A DNA stretch of 40,864 nucleotides from an uncultured Bacilli bacterium. GTDB lineage: Bacteria; Bacillota_I; Bacilli_A; RF39; UBA660. Every line of letters begins with the position of its first letter. The first letter of the stretch is position 1. This document shows positions 15,811-24,543 of this stretch, piece by piece. The translations under genes were made by a program, and so were the position numbers. The notes beneath the pieces are model-generated. The model ran no database searches, was not told the DNA's origin, and was given only the letters and a program-made list of their open reading frames with translations. Location: the NCBI GenBank assembly GCA_947627385.1, contig CANQVV010000001.1, positions 1 through 40,864 of the forward strand. Direction: 5' to 3'.

Positions 15811-18800
15811 TTAGTTACCTTTAATATTAAAAATTTCAACTATTTTTACATATTGAGCTTTACCACGTTTAACAACAAAGGCAAAATTATCAGGGACATC
15901 TTCCCGCATTTCCGGAAGTCTTTGTGATACTTTTAAACAAAATTGATCATTTATACCACTACCAAGCCAAATACCATTAGTATTATTAACGTTACTACGA
16001 TACCATGAATCAAGTTCAATTTTCTTAATACCATCAATACTATCAACTAAAATAAAGTTGATAATACCTAAATTTTTACCTTGATTAAATATTTCATCTA
16101 ATTTTAGTTTATTCGAAGAATTTAAAACATTTTTAAATTCTTCAACCCCAATTATTAGAACAGTAATTGGTTTAATATTTTGGAAGATGCTTTTATCAAA
16201 ATTATTATTTTGATATTTTTCATTATTTTCCATCACATAATTATATAAACTAGTAAATATTTCATTTATATTTGTATCATAATATTTATAATATTTTTTA
16301 TTATTCTCATCAATATTAATTTCAACCATATTTAATACATATAATAAACTTTTTTGCAAATAAACAATTTGATTAATTAAAGGATTTAAGAAATTTTCTA
16401 AAATAGAAGTATCTAAACCAGTTACAATAGTAGCATAATTTTTAGTAAAATCATAAGTAACTACTTCTAAATCATTTTTATCGATTCCTACAACTAATTC
16501 ATCACCTTTACCTAAGGCAGAAGCAATATCATTATAACCAACTACTTCCGGTAAAGTTACAATTGGTTTAGCAAAAGTTTTTGATATTTTAGCAATCTCT
16601 AAACATTTTGATTTAACAGTTTTAACTATATCATCACGTTCACAAACAAGAGCAGTTTGAAATTCATAAATATCATCAATTTTTACTAAGCCTCGACCAT
16701 AAATATTAGCAGGATAATTTTTCCGAACATTACCTAAAACTGTTGCATAATCACCTTCATTATTTTGTTGTAATGTATAGAATAAACCAAAGTTTTGTCT
16801 TAGTTTAAATCTAACTCCATTTGGTGAATTAACTGTTATAACAAAATAAATACCATATTTTGTACAATCTCTTGTTAAGATTACCAAATCATCTTCTAAA
16901 TTACTATAATTTTCTTGATAAGCATCAAAATTATTTATGACCACCACAATACTTGGAACAGATAAACCACTATTACGGCAATAATTTAAATAGTCACCAC
17001 CAAAATCAGCAAATAATTTTTTTCTTTCCTCAATAGTTTTATTAAGCATTTTAAATAAATTATAAGTTTTTTCTTCATCATTACTTGCTAATATATCACC
17101 AACAATTGGACAATCTTTAAACATTTTTAAAGTTTCTGCACCAAAATCAATGATATAAAAATTTAATTCATTAGCTGTATAACATAACATTGAAGAATAT
17201 ATAAGAGTTGTAATAAAGTTTTCTTTTCCACTACCACTAGCTCCATAAATAGCAGCATTTCCTTCCATCGTTAGTGGAATAGTTAAAAGTCTTTGTTCTT
17301 GTTCATTTGGAACATCATATTCACCAATAATAGGATTAATAACATAATTTTCTTTTTGATAATTATATTTATTAGCTAAGTCTTCTACTTTAATTAAAGC
17401 AGGAATTTTAGCAAGCCATAAAGGATTACATTTAATATTTTGCTCTTTGGCTAAATTATCCAAATATTTGACAATATTTAATAATTCTTCTCCTAAATTA
17501 ACTGTATTAGTTGCCTTTTTCTCACGAGTTTCCTTAGTTTTAATTGGATAACCAATATTATTGATAAAATTAATAGATGTATCTAATGTTTTATTTACTT
17601 TTTCAGTAGGAATATAATTGCCTCCGGCCCATGCTGCTTGTCCTAAAACAAAAACTTCATTGTAGCCAACTTGAAAATAAAATCTTCCTGTTTGCTTTAA
17701 TAAGGCCGCATCAGGACATTTAATAACATCATTAGAATCAGATTTATCTTGTACTTTTAAACAAACTCTAAAACGAGCATTACTCCAAATTTGAGGGTCA
17801 ACTACACCACTTGGTTTTTGCGTAGCAAGAATTAAATGAACACCTAAACTACGACCAATTCTGGCTGTACTAATTAACTGCTCCATAAATTCTGGTTGTT
17901 GCGTTTTAAGTTCCGCAAATTCATCACTGATTATAAATAAATGTGATACTGGTTCATCAACAATTTTTTCACGATACATTTTTTGATATTTATAAATATC
18001 AATAGTACTTTCACCAGATTTTTCTCTGGCTTTATTAAATAAAGCTTGTCTTCTTTTAAGTTCACTTTCAATACTTGCCAAACTTCTTTTTATTTCATTG
18101 GTATCTAAGTTGGTAATTGTTCCAACTAAATGTGGTAATTTTAAACCTGTACTACTATTTTCAAAAGCACCAGCTAAGCCACCACCTTTATAATCAATTA
18201 AAATGAATTGAACTTCATAAGGATGATAATTTATCGCCATTGATAAAATGTAAGTAATAATAAATTCAGATTTACCACTACCAGTCATGCCAGCAATTAA
18301 GCCATGAGGGCCATGATATTTTTCATGTAAATCAATACTTATTTTTTCACCATTTTTACCATAACCAACTGGGGCAGCTAAATTTAACATAGGATTACTA
18401 TTTGCCCATCTATTTAATGCATTTAATTGTTCTATTTTACCAACATCATACATTTCTAAAAATCTTAATACATCTGGAAGTTGACCTTCATCATTATTAA
18501 TAAATTCAATAGGAATATTAGCCAAAGTTTTAGAAATAGTTTCATAATCTATTTGATAAGAAAAATCTACATTGTATTGAATATTATCTTCAATATTAGC
18601 ATTATTACAAAGTTGAGCTTTTTCACCATATAATTCTATGAAATTATTAATTTGATCAGGCAAATTAGTTACTTTACGATCTAAAATAAATAAACTAAAA
18701 CCTAAATACTTTTTACTTTCTAATATGGAATTAATAATTTCAAAATTTCTAATTTTTTTCAAATCATCAGTAATAATTAAATATAATTTATCATATTCAC

Positions 18801-20439
18801 TATTATCTTCAACTCGATCTTCATTTTCTTTACGTGAATTATAAATTTGCTCTAAATAATAACATATTTCTTTATATTCATCATTATTAGTAGCAAAGAA
18901 ACGCATTCTTTTATCATCAGTAAATGTATGTGGAACATCTTTTAAAAATTTCCATTGATAAGCATTTTCTTCATTAGTTAAAATTATTATTTTTAAATCA
19001 TCATAACTATGATAAGCTAAAAGTTGAACAATTAAACGCCGCATATACTCTCCAGATAATTGTTCTTCACCAACAAGACTACTAATATAATTTTTAATAA
19101 AGGAAAAAGTTATTGGAACACTTGTTAAATTTTTAGGTTCTTGGCCTAATTTTAAAACCATTTCTTTCAAATTATCTTCATCTAATGTAAAGTGTTCATC
19201 GGGATACTTAATATCAATTTTCATTGGACAATTACCAATGCCTAAACTAACTTCTAAAAAATCTTCATCTTGAATTCTTTTTTGCCACAAAGTAACCCTT
19301 TTATTAATAATAATATCAACTATCTCTTCTATTTTGGGATATTTACGGTATAACATAATAGATTGTTCTTTAATAGCATTTGCAATTTGAATTCTTTTGC
19401 TTTCAATATATTCACTGTATTTTTCTTGTCTCTTTTTTTCTTGCTTTTTTTTACTTCTTTTTTCATAAAAACCAATAAATAATGGCCAAATAAATATACT
19501 AGCAAACATTGCTCCGCACATAATTAAAGATGGCAAAGCACGATCCATTGTCGTAGTACCATTCATTAAACCATTAACAGCTGTATACCCCGATACTAAG
19601 GATGTCATTGACATTGTAATCATCGGACCAATAGTTAATATAAAAGGACTATTTTGATTATCAGCCTTAGCCGGCGGTTCATCTATTTGTAATTCCAAAG
19701 ATTTAATTTCACTATCAAAACGTGGTTTCTTATGAAAATATTCTTTTTCATCATATAAAGCATATTCTACTTCTTCTTCTACTTCACTATAATCACATTT
19801 TGCCGGCAATAATTTATTAACTGCTGCTTCCTTAACTGTTATGTCATTTCTTTTTTGAACACCTAAATAAATAACTTGATTAACATTATCTTGAACAGCA
19901 ATAATAACTACTTTTATTCCTTGGCTAAAAATAACATCACCATAATTGACAATCTTTTGTTTATTAACTCTAACATCATTAACATATATTCCTGATGGAA
20001 TATCATAATCATAAACAACTAACTTATTATTTGTTCTTTTAATTAAAAATGTATTAGGAATATTTTTGCAATAAATGAAATTATCAGCATTATTGCCAAT
20101 GGCAATTCCATTGTCAATTAAACCAGATATATTATAATATAAATATTCATTTAAAATATTAGAACAATATAATAAAATAGTTCTATTTTCTTTTTGATTT
20201 TTAATGGTATAAAATTTACCTTCTTCTAAATAAACATATGGAAAACTATAATTATTATTATTAATAATATAAACTTCTTTATTACTTATTAACTTCCATT
20301 TCTTACCTTCGGGCTCAATTAAAATTAAATTTCTACTAATCCCACTAGCATCAGTATCAGAAATCCAATAACTACCAACATAAACATTTGGTAGTAGTAT
20401 ATTTTTAATCTTTTTATTATTGATTATTGATACTCGCAT
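15811..20439 (-). CDS. essC: Type VIIb secretion ATPase EssC (FtsK/SpoIIIE family)
   Basis: EssC/YukBA is the membrane motor of Firmicutes type VII secretion; this copy has 1542 residues, a full-length single chain. Two forkhead-associated-like beta domains fill about residues 1-195. A pair of membrane helices lies at about 265-330. Three FtsK-type ATPase modules follow. The first has an intact P-loop, GMTGSGKSE (717-725), and Walker B with FIISDEFAEL (about 835-844). The second has GASGSGKEN (1066-1074) with Glu replacing the usual Thr/Ser after Lys and a weak Walker B. The third (after about 1370) has no P-loop. This gradient is usual for EssC. It is the last gene of the operon, 16 bp after esaB. 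Confidence 0.95.
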   Translation of the reverse strand: MRVSIINNKKIKNILLPNVYVGSYWISDTDASGISRNLILIEPEGKKWKLISNKEVYIINNNNYSFPYVYLEEGKFYTIKNQKENRTILLYCSNILNEYLYYNISGLIDNGIAIGNNADNFIYCKNIPNTFLIKRTNNKLVVYDYDIPSGIYVNDVRVNKQKIVNYGDVIFSQGIKVVIIAVQDNVNQVIYLGVQKRNDITVKEAAVNKLLPAKCDYSEVEEEVEYALYDEKEYFHKKPRFDSEIKSLELQIDEPPAKADNQNSPFILTIGPMITMSMTSLVSGYTAVNGLMNGTTTMDRALPSLIMCGAMFASIFIWPLFIGFYEKRSKKKQEKKRQEKYSEYIESKRIQIANAIKEQSIMLYRKYPKIEEIVDIIINKRVTLWQKRIQDEDFLEVSLGIGNCPMKIDIKYPDEHFTLDEDNLKEMVLKLGQEPKNLTSVPITFSFIKNYISSLVGEEQLSGEYMRRLIVQLLAYHSYDDLKIIILTNEENAYQWKFLKDVPHTFTDDKRMRFFATNNDEYKEICYYLEQIYNSRKENEDRVEDNSEYDKLYLIITDDLKKIRNFEIINSILESKKYLGFSLFILDRKVTNLPDQINNFIELYGEKAQLCNNANIEDNIQYNVDFSYQIDYETISKTLANIPIEFINNDEGQLPDVLRFLEMYDVGKIEQLNALNRWANSNPMLNLAAPVGYGKNGEKISIDLHEKYHGPHGLIAGMTGSGKSEFIITYILSMAINYHPYEVQFILIDYKGGGLAGAFENSSTGLKLPHLVGTITNLDTNEIKRSLASIESELKRRQALFNKAREKSGESTIDIYKYQKMYREKIVDEPVSHLFIISDEFAELKTQQPEFMEQLISTARIGRSLGVHLILATQKPSGVVDPQIWSNARFRVCLKVQDKSDSNDVIKCPDAALLKQTGRFYFQVGYNEVFVLGQAAWAGGNYIPTEKVNKTLDTSINFINNIGYPIKTKETREKKATNTVNLGEELLNIVKYLDNLAKEQNIKCNPLWLAKIPALIKVEDLANKYNYQKENYVINPIIGEYDVPNEQEQRLLTIPLTMEGNAAIYGASGSGKENFITTLIYSSMLCYTANELNFYIIDFGAETLKMFKDCPIVGDILASNDEEKTYNLFKMLNKTIEERKKLFADFGGDYLNYCRNSGLSVPSIVVVINNFDAYQENYSNLEDDLVILTRDCTKYGIYFVITVNSPNGVRFKLRQNFGLFYTLQQNNEGDYATVLGNVRKNYPANIYGRGLVKIDDIYEFQTALVCERDDIVKTVKSKCLEIAKISKTFAKPIVTLPEVVGYNDIASALGKGDELVVGIDKNDLEVVTYDFTKNYATIVTGLDTSILENFLNPLINQIVYLQKSLLYVLNMVEINIDENNKKYYKYYDTNINEIFTSLYNYVMENNEKYQNNNFDKSIFQNIKPITVLIIGVEEFKNVLNSSNKLKLDEIFNQGKNLGIINFILVDSIDGIKKIELDSWYRSNVNNTNGIWLGSGINDQFCLKVSQRLPEMREDVPDNFAFVVKRGKAQYVKIVEIFNIKGN

Positions 20440-20455
20440 AAGCCCTCTTCCTATT

Positions 20456-20713
20456 CTACATAATTATTATCTTAGTTCCATTATATATTTTAGCATCTTT
20501 TACATAAACATCATTATTATATTCAATGCCTGTCATTTGATCAAACATTCTAACTTCTTCCATTTTACGCAGATATATACCTGCTGATAAATCAGCAAGA
20601 CAATATAAAATATTCTTTTTTATTGTTCCAATTTTTTTATTATTGGGAATATATACATCATATTCACATTCTAGTTCTGGAACAGCCACGGTTACTAAAT
20701 ATTTATTTTTCAT
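20456..20713 (-). CDS. esaB: Ubiquitin-like T7SS protein EsaB/YukD
   Basis: A short beta-rich protein (85 residues from the ATG at 20713) with the ubiquitin-like pattern of EsaB/YukD: KNKYLVTVAVPELECEYDV, a helix TIKKNILYCLADL, and the C-terminal strand NGTKIIIM. The earlier ATG at 20743 lacks a ribosome binding site, whereas GGGGAA precedes 20713. EsaB/YukD is a conserved cytosolic component of type VIIb systems, and the order esaB then essC is as expected. It is the strongest marker, with EssC, that this is T7SSb and not an isolated FtsK-like gene. Confidence 0.82.
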   Translation of the reverse strand: MKNKYLVTVAVPELECEYDVYIPNNKKIGTIKKNILYCLADLSAGIYLRKMEEVRMFDQMTGIEYNNDVYVKDAKIYNGTKIIIM

Positions 20714-20766
20714 AAATTCCCCTTTTTTATTTAATATAGGCAAATAAACTGTTAATAAATAACAGT

Positions 20767-21921
20767 TTATTCAGCATTAGATTCAATATATTCAACTATT
20801 CTTTGATGTTTATCATATTCTTCGGTTTTATCAAGAAGTTCACTGACAATACCACTCTTTTCTTCATTATAGGTATCGTATAACTCATTTACTTTATTTG
20901 CAAAAGCTTGTTTCTCAGCTTCATTATTTGTTCCGTTATTATCAACAAATAATTGTTTATATTCTTGAAATAAAGCATTATCACTATATTTTTTACTAAT
21001 ATCCTCAAATGTTAACTTTTCTACTTCTCTAGCATTTGGATTAGTAAGAATTGGATCTTCTAATGAATAATGTATTCCTGTTTCATCAATATATGCATAT
21101 ATTGGTTTTGTTGGATCATAATTCTCATTTATCAATAATTGCAGTAAATCAACGGATGTATATTTATCTGAATTTAATGTTCTTAAAAGTTCAGTAATTT
21201 CATCTTGAATTTTTTCAATATAAGCTTTATATTCATCATAAGATTTAAAACTTTTTAGTAAATCTTGTAAGCCATTAATGATTAATAAAGTTTCAAGTTC
21301 ATAATTAACATTACTAAGATCTTTATATAACTTTTCTAGTTTATTCTCTAATTTTTCTTGTTCTGCTGGATCTGTTGTTTCTTCTAATAATCTTTTTACT
21401 TCTTCTATCTCATTTTCAATACCAGCAATATTATCTTCTAATGGTTTAGTATCTTGCAACATTTTCATTTTTGCAAACATTTCATCATATGGTGATGGAG
21501 TTACAGTTTGCTCTTCATTAGTAGTTGTAGTTGAACCACCACTGATAATTCCACCTACACTACCTAAACCACCAAAAGCTGATTGAATAGAGCTTGTTGT
21601 TGAATCAACACTTGTAAGATTAATATCATTATATGAATATTGAAAAGTATCTATATCACCAATTGTAGCAACAATATTACGTTCAATTTCTTGAACTTTA
21701 GCAATGTAGTCATCCAACCATTGAATTAACAAATTATAGCATTTTTGTGATTTTTGACAAGCTAAATCAATACCTTCTGTTATTAATAAAGAAACATCAT
21801 TTACATCAGACTTCATATAATTACTAAAAGCAGTATAACCATCATCGAATTTATTTTTTTCTGCGTAAATTTCATTTCTTATTTCTCTTAATTTATCTAA
21901 ATCTATTTTATAATGTGCCAT
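20767..21921 (-). CDS. Coiled-coil protein of the type VII locus, unknown function
   Basis: A 384-residue soluble protein I cannot assign. Residues 1-95 are helical with a helix-turn-helix-like spacing resembling an LXG/WXG N-domain (IDLDKLREIRNEIYAEKN, then LLIQWLDDYIAKVQEIERNI). A Ser/Thr/Gly-rich linker (about 108-140, SAFGGLGSVGG and a TTTT run) follows. Then come a Glu/Lys-rich coiled coil (about 155-250) and an acidic C-terminus ending VEYIESNAE. No membrane segment, signal peptide or toxin motif is seen. Within the operon it lies between small WXG-like genes and esaB. It may be a secreted substrate or a cytosolic/extracellular partner. It does not replace EssB, which has a transmembrane helix. 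Confidence 0.65.
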   Translation of the reverse strand: MAHYKIDLDKLREIRNEIYAEKNKFDDGYTAFSNYMKSDVNDVSLLITEGIDLACQKSQKCYNLLIQWLDDYIAKVQEIERNIVATIGDIDTFQYSYNDINLTSVDSTTSSIQSAFGGLGSVGGIISGGSTTTTNEEQTVTPSPYDEMFAKMKMLQDTKPLEDNIAGIENEIEEVKRLLEETTDPAEQEKLENKLEKLYKDLSNVNYELETLLIINGLQDLLKSFKSYDEYKAYIEKIQDEITELLRTLNSDKYTSVDLLQLLINENYDPTKPIYAYIDETGIHYSLEDPILTNPNAREVEKLTFEDISKKYSDNALFQEYKQLFVDNNGTNNEAEKQAFANKVNELYDTYNEEKSGIVSELLDKTEEYDKHQRIVEYIESNAE

Positions 21922-21936
21922 ATATACTCTCCATTA

Positions 21937-22410
21937 TCACTTAAAACCAAACGCATTAAACGGAAGCAAAGTATTTAATGTAGATTCAATGCTTCTTTGT
22001 TTATTTTTATAATTTATTAAATTATGAGAACTTGTAATACAAAGATTATTATAATATCTATAATAATACATAGAATCTTCATCATTTTTACCAATATATT
22101 GATCTCTCATTCTCTTGTAACTAGCCACATTATTTTCTTCCATGATTATTTTAGGATTTAAATCCTGCCACTTAGCAATTTCATCACAAATTGCCAATGC
22201 ATCACTAAGACTTATTTTAAAATTATTTAAAAATTCTAAATTTTTACTTAGACCTTCCATAAATGTTGTCTTAGCTAGTGATGAATTCCAATATGCTTCA
22301 CCCCCTAAGGCTTCTGAGGCATTAATTAACGATTCATAATTTATATTATTCATTAAGTTTGTGATTGCAGATTTTAATCCTGCTACATTTACACCACTAT
22401 AATACATCAT
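21937..22410 (-). CDS. WXG-superfamily-like helical protein of the T7SS operon
   Basis: A 157-residue, mostly helical protein. The N-terminal part (GVNVAGLKSAITNLMNNINY) and a central YWNSSLAKTTFMEGLSKNLE segment look like the two helices of a WXG100 hairpin, with YWNS in place of W-x-G. A longer helical C-terminus with several Tyr follows and ends in FNAFGFK. The ribosome binding site AGGAGG precedes two successive ATGs at 22410 and 22407; either is possible. It is likely a secreted partner or substrate in the same operon as the other WXG proteins. The assignment rests on context more than on motif. Confidence 0.62.
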   Translation of the reverse strand: MMYYSGVNVAGLKSAITNLMNNINYESLINASEALGGEAYWNSSLAKTTFMEGLSKNLEFLNNFKISLSDALAICDEIAKWQDLNPKIIMEENNVASYKRMRDQYIGKNDEDSMYYYRYYNNLCITSSHNLINYKNKQRSIESTLNTLLPFNAFGFK

Positions 22411-22432
22411 ATTTCCTCCTATTAAAAATCAT

Positions 22433-22849
22433 TTAAATTTCCGGGTTTTTAGGTCCGCCAATTCCACTGCCAGGTGTGTAAGAATTAAAATCATTTTGAG
22501 CATAATTTTCTTCTGGAGATAAACTAGAAGAATCCACAAAATTAGCATCAGCCAAATCATTTACACCAGCCATAGTAGAATTGTCTACACTTTGATAATT
22601 TTGAAACATTTGTTGCAATGCACTGGCAGCTTCATATAACCCTCTAATATTTGGGTCATAGTGATTAATGTCAGCAAAAGTAATGGTTGCAAAATGACTA
22701 GCTGCTTGTCCACACCAATTGGGATAATCTAATTTTCTATAAATATCTTTAACAGAATTCAAATTATCTTCAATATTTTTAGTAAAATTATGGATCATTT
22801 CAACTTGTTCATATGCAATTCCATAATCACTTATATCAGTTTGATTCAT
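22433..22849 (-). CDS. WXG100-like protein with extended acidic tail
   Basis: A 138-residue protein. Residues 1-100 form a helical hairpin with the turn WCGQAASHF (a W-x-G motif) near residue 44. The remaining 40 residues are disordered, rich in Ser, Asn, Asp and Pro, ending GSGIGGPKNPEI. Proteins of the WXG100 family are dimeric substrates or co-secreted partners of type VII systems. The disordered tail could carry a secretion signal, but I see no clear Y-x-x-x-D/E on it. AAGGAGAAAATTT precedes the ATG. Confidence 0.72.
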   Translation of the reverse strand: MNQTDISDYGIAYEQVEMIHNFTKNIEDNLNSVKDIYRKLDYPNWCGQAASHFATITFADINHYDPNIRGLYEAASALQQMFQNYQSVDNSTMAGVNDLADANFVDSSSLSPEENYAQNDFNSYTPGSGIGGPKNPEI

Positions 22850-22864
22850 AAATTTTCTCCTTTA

Positions 22865-23209
22865 CTATGCACTACAATTTTTAGCACCAAATTCTTGATC
22901 TAAACTTTCATAGTAATTTTTAACAATTACTAAATCATTGGCATGTTGATCAATTCTTGATCTTATATGATCCAGATTATACAATAAAAAATTTGAAGTT
23001 GATATAAAATTATCAGCATCTGGACCTTTCCATATATTAAATAATGTAGTATTTATTGCATAATCAATTTGGCCTTTATATTCTTGTAAGCTTTCTGATT
23101 TTACATTTAAATTTTCAATTGACGTTTGTATTACATCAGTGTCAATTTCAATTTTTCCTAAATTTACTCCTCCATCCATATTAGAGACAATATAATTTTG
23201 TCGAGCCAT
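22865..23209 (-). CDS. WXG100-like protein
   Basis: 114 residues. After a 25-residue polar N-terminus the pattern is helix, turn, helix with the motif WKGPDADNFI (W-x-G) near residue 60, and a second helix with regularly spaced hydrophobics (LLYNLDHIRSRIDQHANDLVIV). A single Cys lies next to the C-terminus (KNCSA). The gene is preceded by a compact set of overlapping hairpins at 23224-23278 and by the ribosome binding site GAGAGGTGA. It is the first gene after that element. Confidence 0.8.
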   Translation of the reverse strand: MARQNYIVSNMDGGVNLGKIEIDTDVIQTSIENLNVKSESLQEYKGQIDYAINTTLFNIWKGPDADNFISTSNFLLYNLDHIRSRIDQHANDLVIVKNYYESLDQEFGAKNCSA

Positions 23210-23223
23210 TTTTTCACCTCTCT

Positions 23224-23278
23224 CCCAAAAATAATTATTTAATTATATTTGGGACAAAGTCCCTTTATAAATAAAGGG
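23224..23278 (-). promoter_or_regulatory. Three overlapping, mutually exclusive hairpins between WXG genes
   Basis: The 80-bp gap between two WXG genes holds hairpin A (23261-23278, CCCTTTAT/ATAAAGGG), hairpin B (23251-23263, GGGAC-TTT-GTCCC) and hairpin C (23224-23253, a long stem closing on CCCAAA/TTTGGG). A and B share the bases at 23261-23263; B and C share 23251-23253. So A plus C can form together, or B alone. The layout resembles an attenuator or an mRNA processing and stability switch, and C ends about 8 nt before the next ribosome binding site. Confidence 0.6.
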
Positions 23279-23289
23279 AAATAATTTTA

Positions 23290-23601
23290 TTATAATCCTG
23301 ATACAGCATTTTGAGATGCTTTATCAACTTTTTGATAGTTTTCAGATGCTGTTTGAATATATTTTGCATAACTTTCAACAGCTTCATTAAAAACATGGAA
23401 AGTACTAGCAAAAGAATCAAATTTTGCTCTTACTTCACTAGCAGCAGTTCCATCAAAAATACCACTACCATTATTAATTTCAGAAAAATAACTTTTTAAA
23501 GAATCAAAAGTTTCTATCATTTTTTGAGATTCTGTCAATAATTCAGCAGCAATTTGAGCTGCTCTATCATAATTTATATCAGTCATCATACCATTATTCA
23601 T
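23290..23601 (-). CDS. WXG100-family protein lacking the Trp of the motif
   Basis: 103 residues with the typical size and helical hairpin of an EsxA-like protein: a first helix (YDRAAQIAAELLTESQKMIETFDSLKSYF), a turn at IFDGTAASEVRAKFDS, and a long second helix (FHVFNEAVESYAKYIQTASENYQ). The turn carries F-D-G where W-x-G is expected. Glu/Lys/Gln-rich heptads support dimerisation. It is second in the operon, just downstream of the 96-residue canonical WXG protein, so a heterodimer of the two is possible. Confidence 0.8.
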   Translation of the reverse strand: MNNGMMTDINYDRAAQIAAELLTESQKMIETFDSLKSYFSEINNGSGIFDGTAASEVRAKFDSFASTFHVFNEAVESYAKYIQTASENYQKVDKASQNAVSGL

Positions 23602-23624
23602 AATGTTTATTCACCTCCTAATTT

Positions 23625-23915
23625 TTATCTGTGTACCATACTTCTATTAGTATCTTGGGCATTTTGATACTCATTAGCAGTATTATGCATATAAGTTCCA
23701 AGTTCAGTTAATGTTTTATGAAATCTATTCATTTCCTCAGCTTGTTCATTAACTTTTGCAGAATAACTATCGATATCGCTACCTTTCCAAACTGTTTTTA
23801 ATTCAGCATTTTCATTAATTATTTTGTCTAAACTTGTTCTAAAATCAGCTGTACTAGATTCAACTTTACTAGCTAAACTGTGTAATGCTGATGAGTCAAC
23901 AACTAAGTTTGCCAT
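23625..23915 (-). CDS. WXG100-family protein (EsxA-like)
   Basis: 96 residues, a canonical WXG100 protein: helix 1 (SALHSLASKVESSTADFRTSLDKI), motif VWKGSDIDSYSAKV near residue 43, and helix 2 ending QNAQDTNRSMVHR. The usual length is about 100. It is first in the operon with an excellent ribosome binding site (GGAGGTGA, 7 nt from the ATG) and the promoter at 24014-24043. This is the best candidate for the main secreted EsxA-type subunit. Confidence 0.9.
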   Translation of the reverse strand: MANLVVDSSALHSLASKVESSTADFRTSLDKIINENAELKTVWKGSDIDSYSAKVNEQAEEMNRFHKTLTELGTYMHNTANEYQNAQDTNRSMVHR

Positions 23916-24013
23916 TAAATTTCACCTCCTTATTTTTATATTCTAACACTATCAACACTTTTCTATTCTTGCATTTAAGTGTCAAAACACTTCTTCTATC
24001 CTCCTATAATAAA

Positions 24014-24043
24014 ATTATAACGCGTGTTAATTTCTTTTGTCAA
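24014..24043 (-). promoter_or_regulatory. Promoter and leader of the type VII secretion operon
   Basis: Perfect TTGACA (24038-24043), 18 bp, perfect TATAAT (24014-24019) on the minus strand. The spacer ends in a near-palindrome, TAACACGCGTTA, a possible operator. The leader of about 90 nt contains a 6-bp hairpin AAGTGT-TTTG-ACACTT (23977-23992) before the strong ribosome binding site of the first WXG gene. Confidence 0.75.
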
Positions 24044-24102
24044 TTATTTTGCATTTTATATGTCAAGGAACAAAAGCAAATTGAATAAATTAATATTTAT
24101 TT

Positions 24103-24423
24103 TCATTTACTTTGATAAGCCTCACGGCTTATCTTTTCTGGTTCATAGGATTTCTCTCCTCCACAGACCATATTTCCGACAGTCACTGCCATACTTTTTT
24201 GATGTTTAATTTTTTTATTAATGTTTAATTTTGATATTTACCTTTATAGTACAATTAACACTTTTATCATATCATAACTAGTAAGTTTAGAATTATCTTT
24301 CTTCTTACTTAGCATTATATTATATACAAGTCTTGAACAACCTATTGTATTATTTATTAATTCTTGTTGTTTTAAACTTGGATACATTCTAAATTTGTAT
24401 GCACGATTAACTAACGTAACCAT
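24103..24423 (-). pseudogene. TnpB (IS605/IS607 OrfB) remnant with the centre deleted
   Basis: On the minus strand an AGGAGG ribosome binding site and ATG at 24423 open a frame reading RAYKFRMYPSLKQQ, then NTIGCSRLVYN, the N-terminus of the TnpB RNA-guided nuclease family. It stops after 59 residues at 24244. Further along, 24204-24103 reads AVTVGNMVCGGEKSYEP and ends at a TGA, resembling a TnpB C-terminal tail. About 300 catalytic residues are missing. The tail region also forms GATAAGCC-TCAC-GGCTTATC, perhaps a relic of the element's right end or guide RNA. This accounts for most of the 480-bp gap between alaS and the T7SS promoter. The N-terminal identification is firm; the C-terminal one is less so. 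Confidence 0.65.
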
Positions 24424-24505
24424 AACCTCCTGAACAATACAATCATATCATACAAACGAATGTATTTGTAAGTGCTTTTAACCAATTTTTTAACTTTCTT
24501 TATGA

Positions 24506-24543
24506 TAAAAAAGGTATATTAGATTTTACTCTAATATACCTTT
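24506..24543 (-). terminator. Terminator of the alaS transcript
   Basis: A perfect 14-bp stem (24510-24523 with 24530-24543, 6-nt loop) is followed by TTTTTT on the minus strand. It overlaps the last codons of alaS, so the short alaS reading frame is the natural end of the transcript. Confidence 0.85.

Noticed and set aside
20767..21921. LXG-type toxin in the T7SS locus
   Set aside because: Although the N-terminus is helical, no toxin domain or following immunity gene is seen; the C-terminus is plain acidic coiled coil.
24040..24075. Second TTGACA upstream of the T7SS promoter as a separate promoter
   Set aside because: No acceptable -10 lies 16-18 bp downstream of it.
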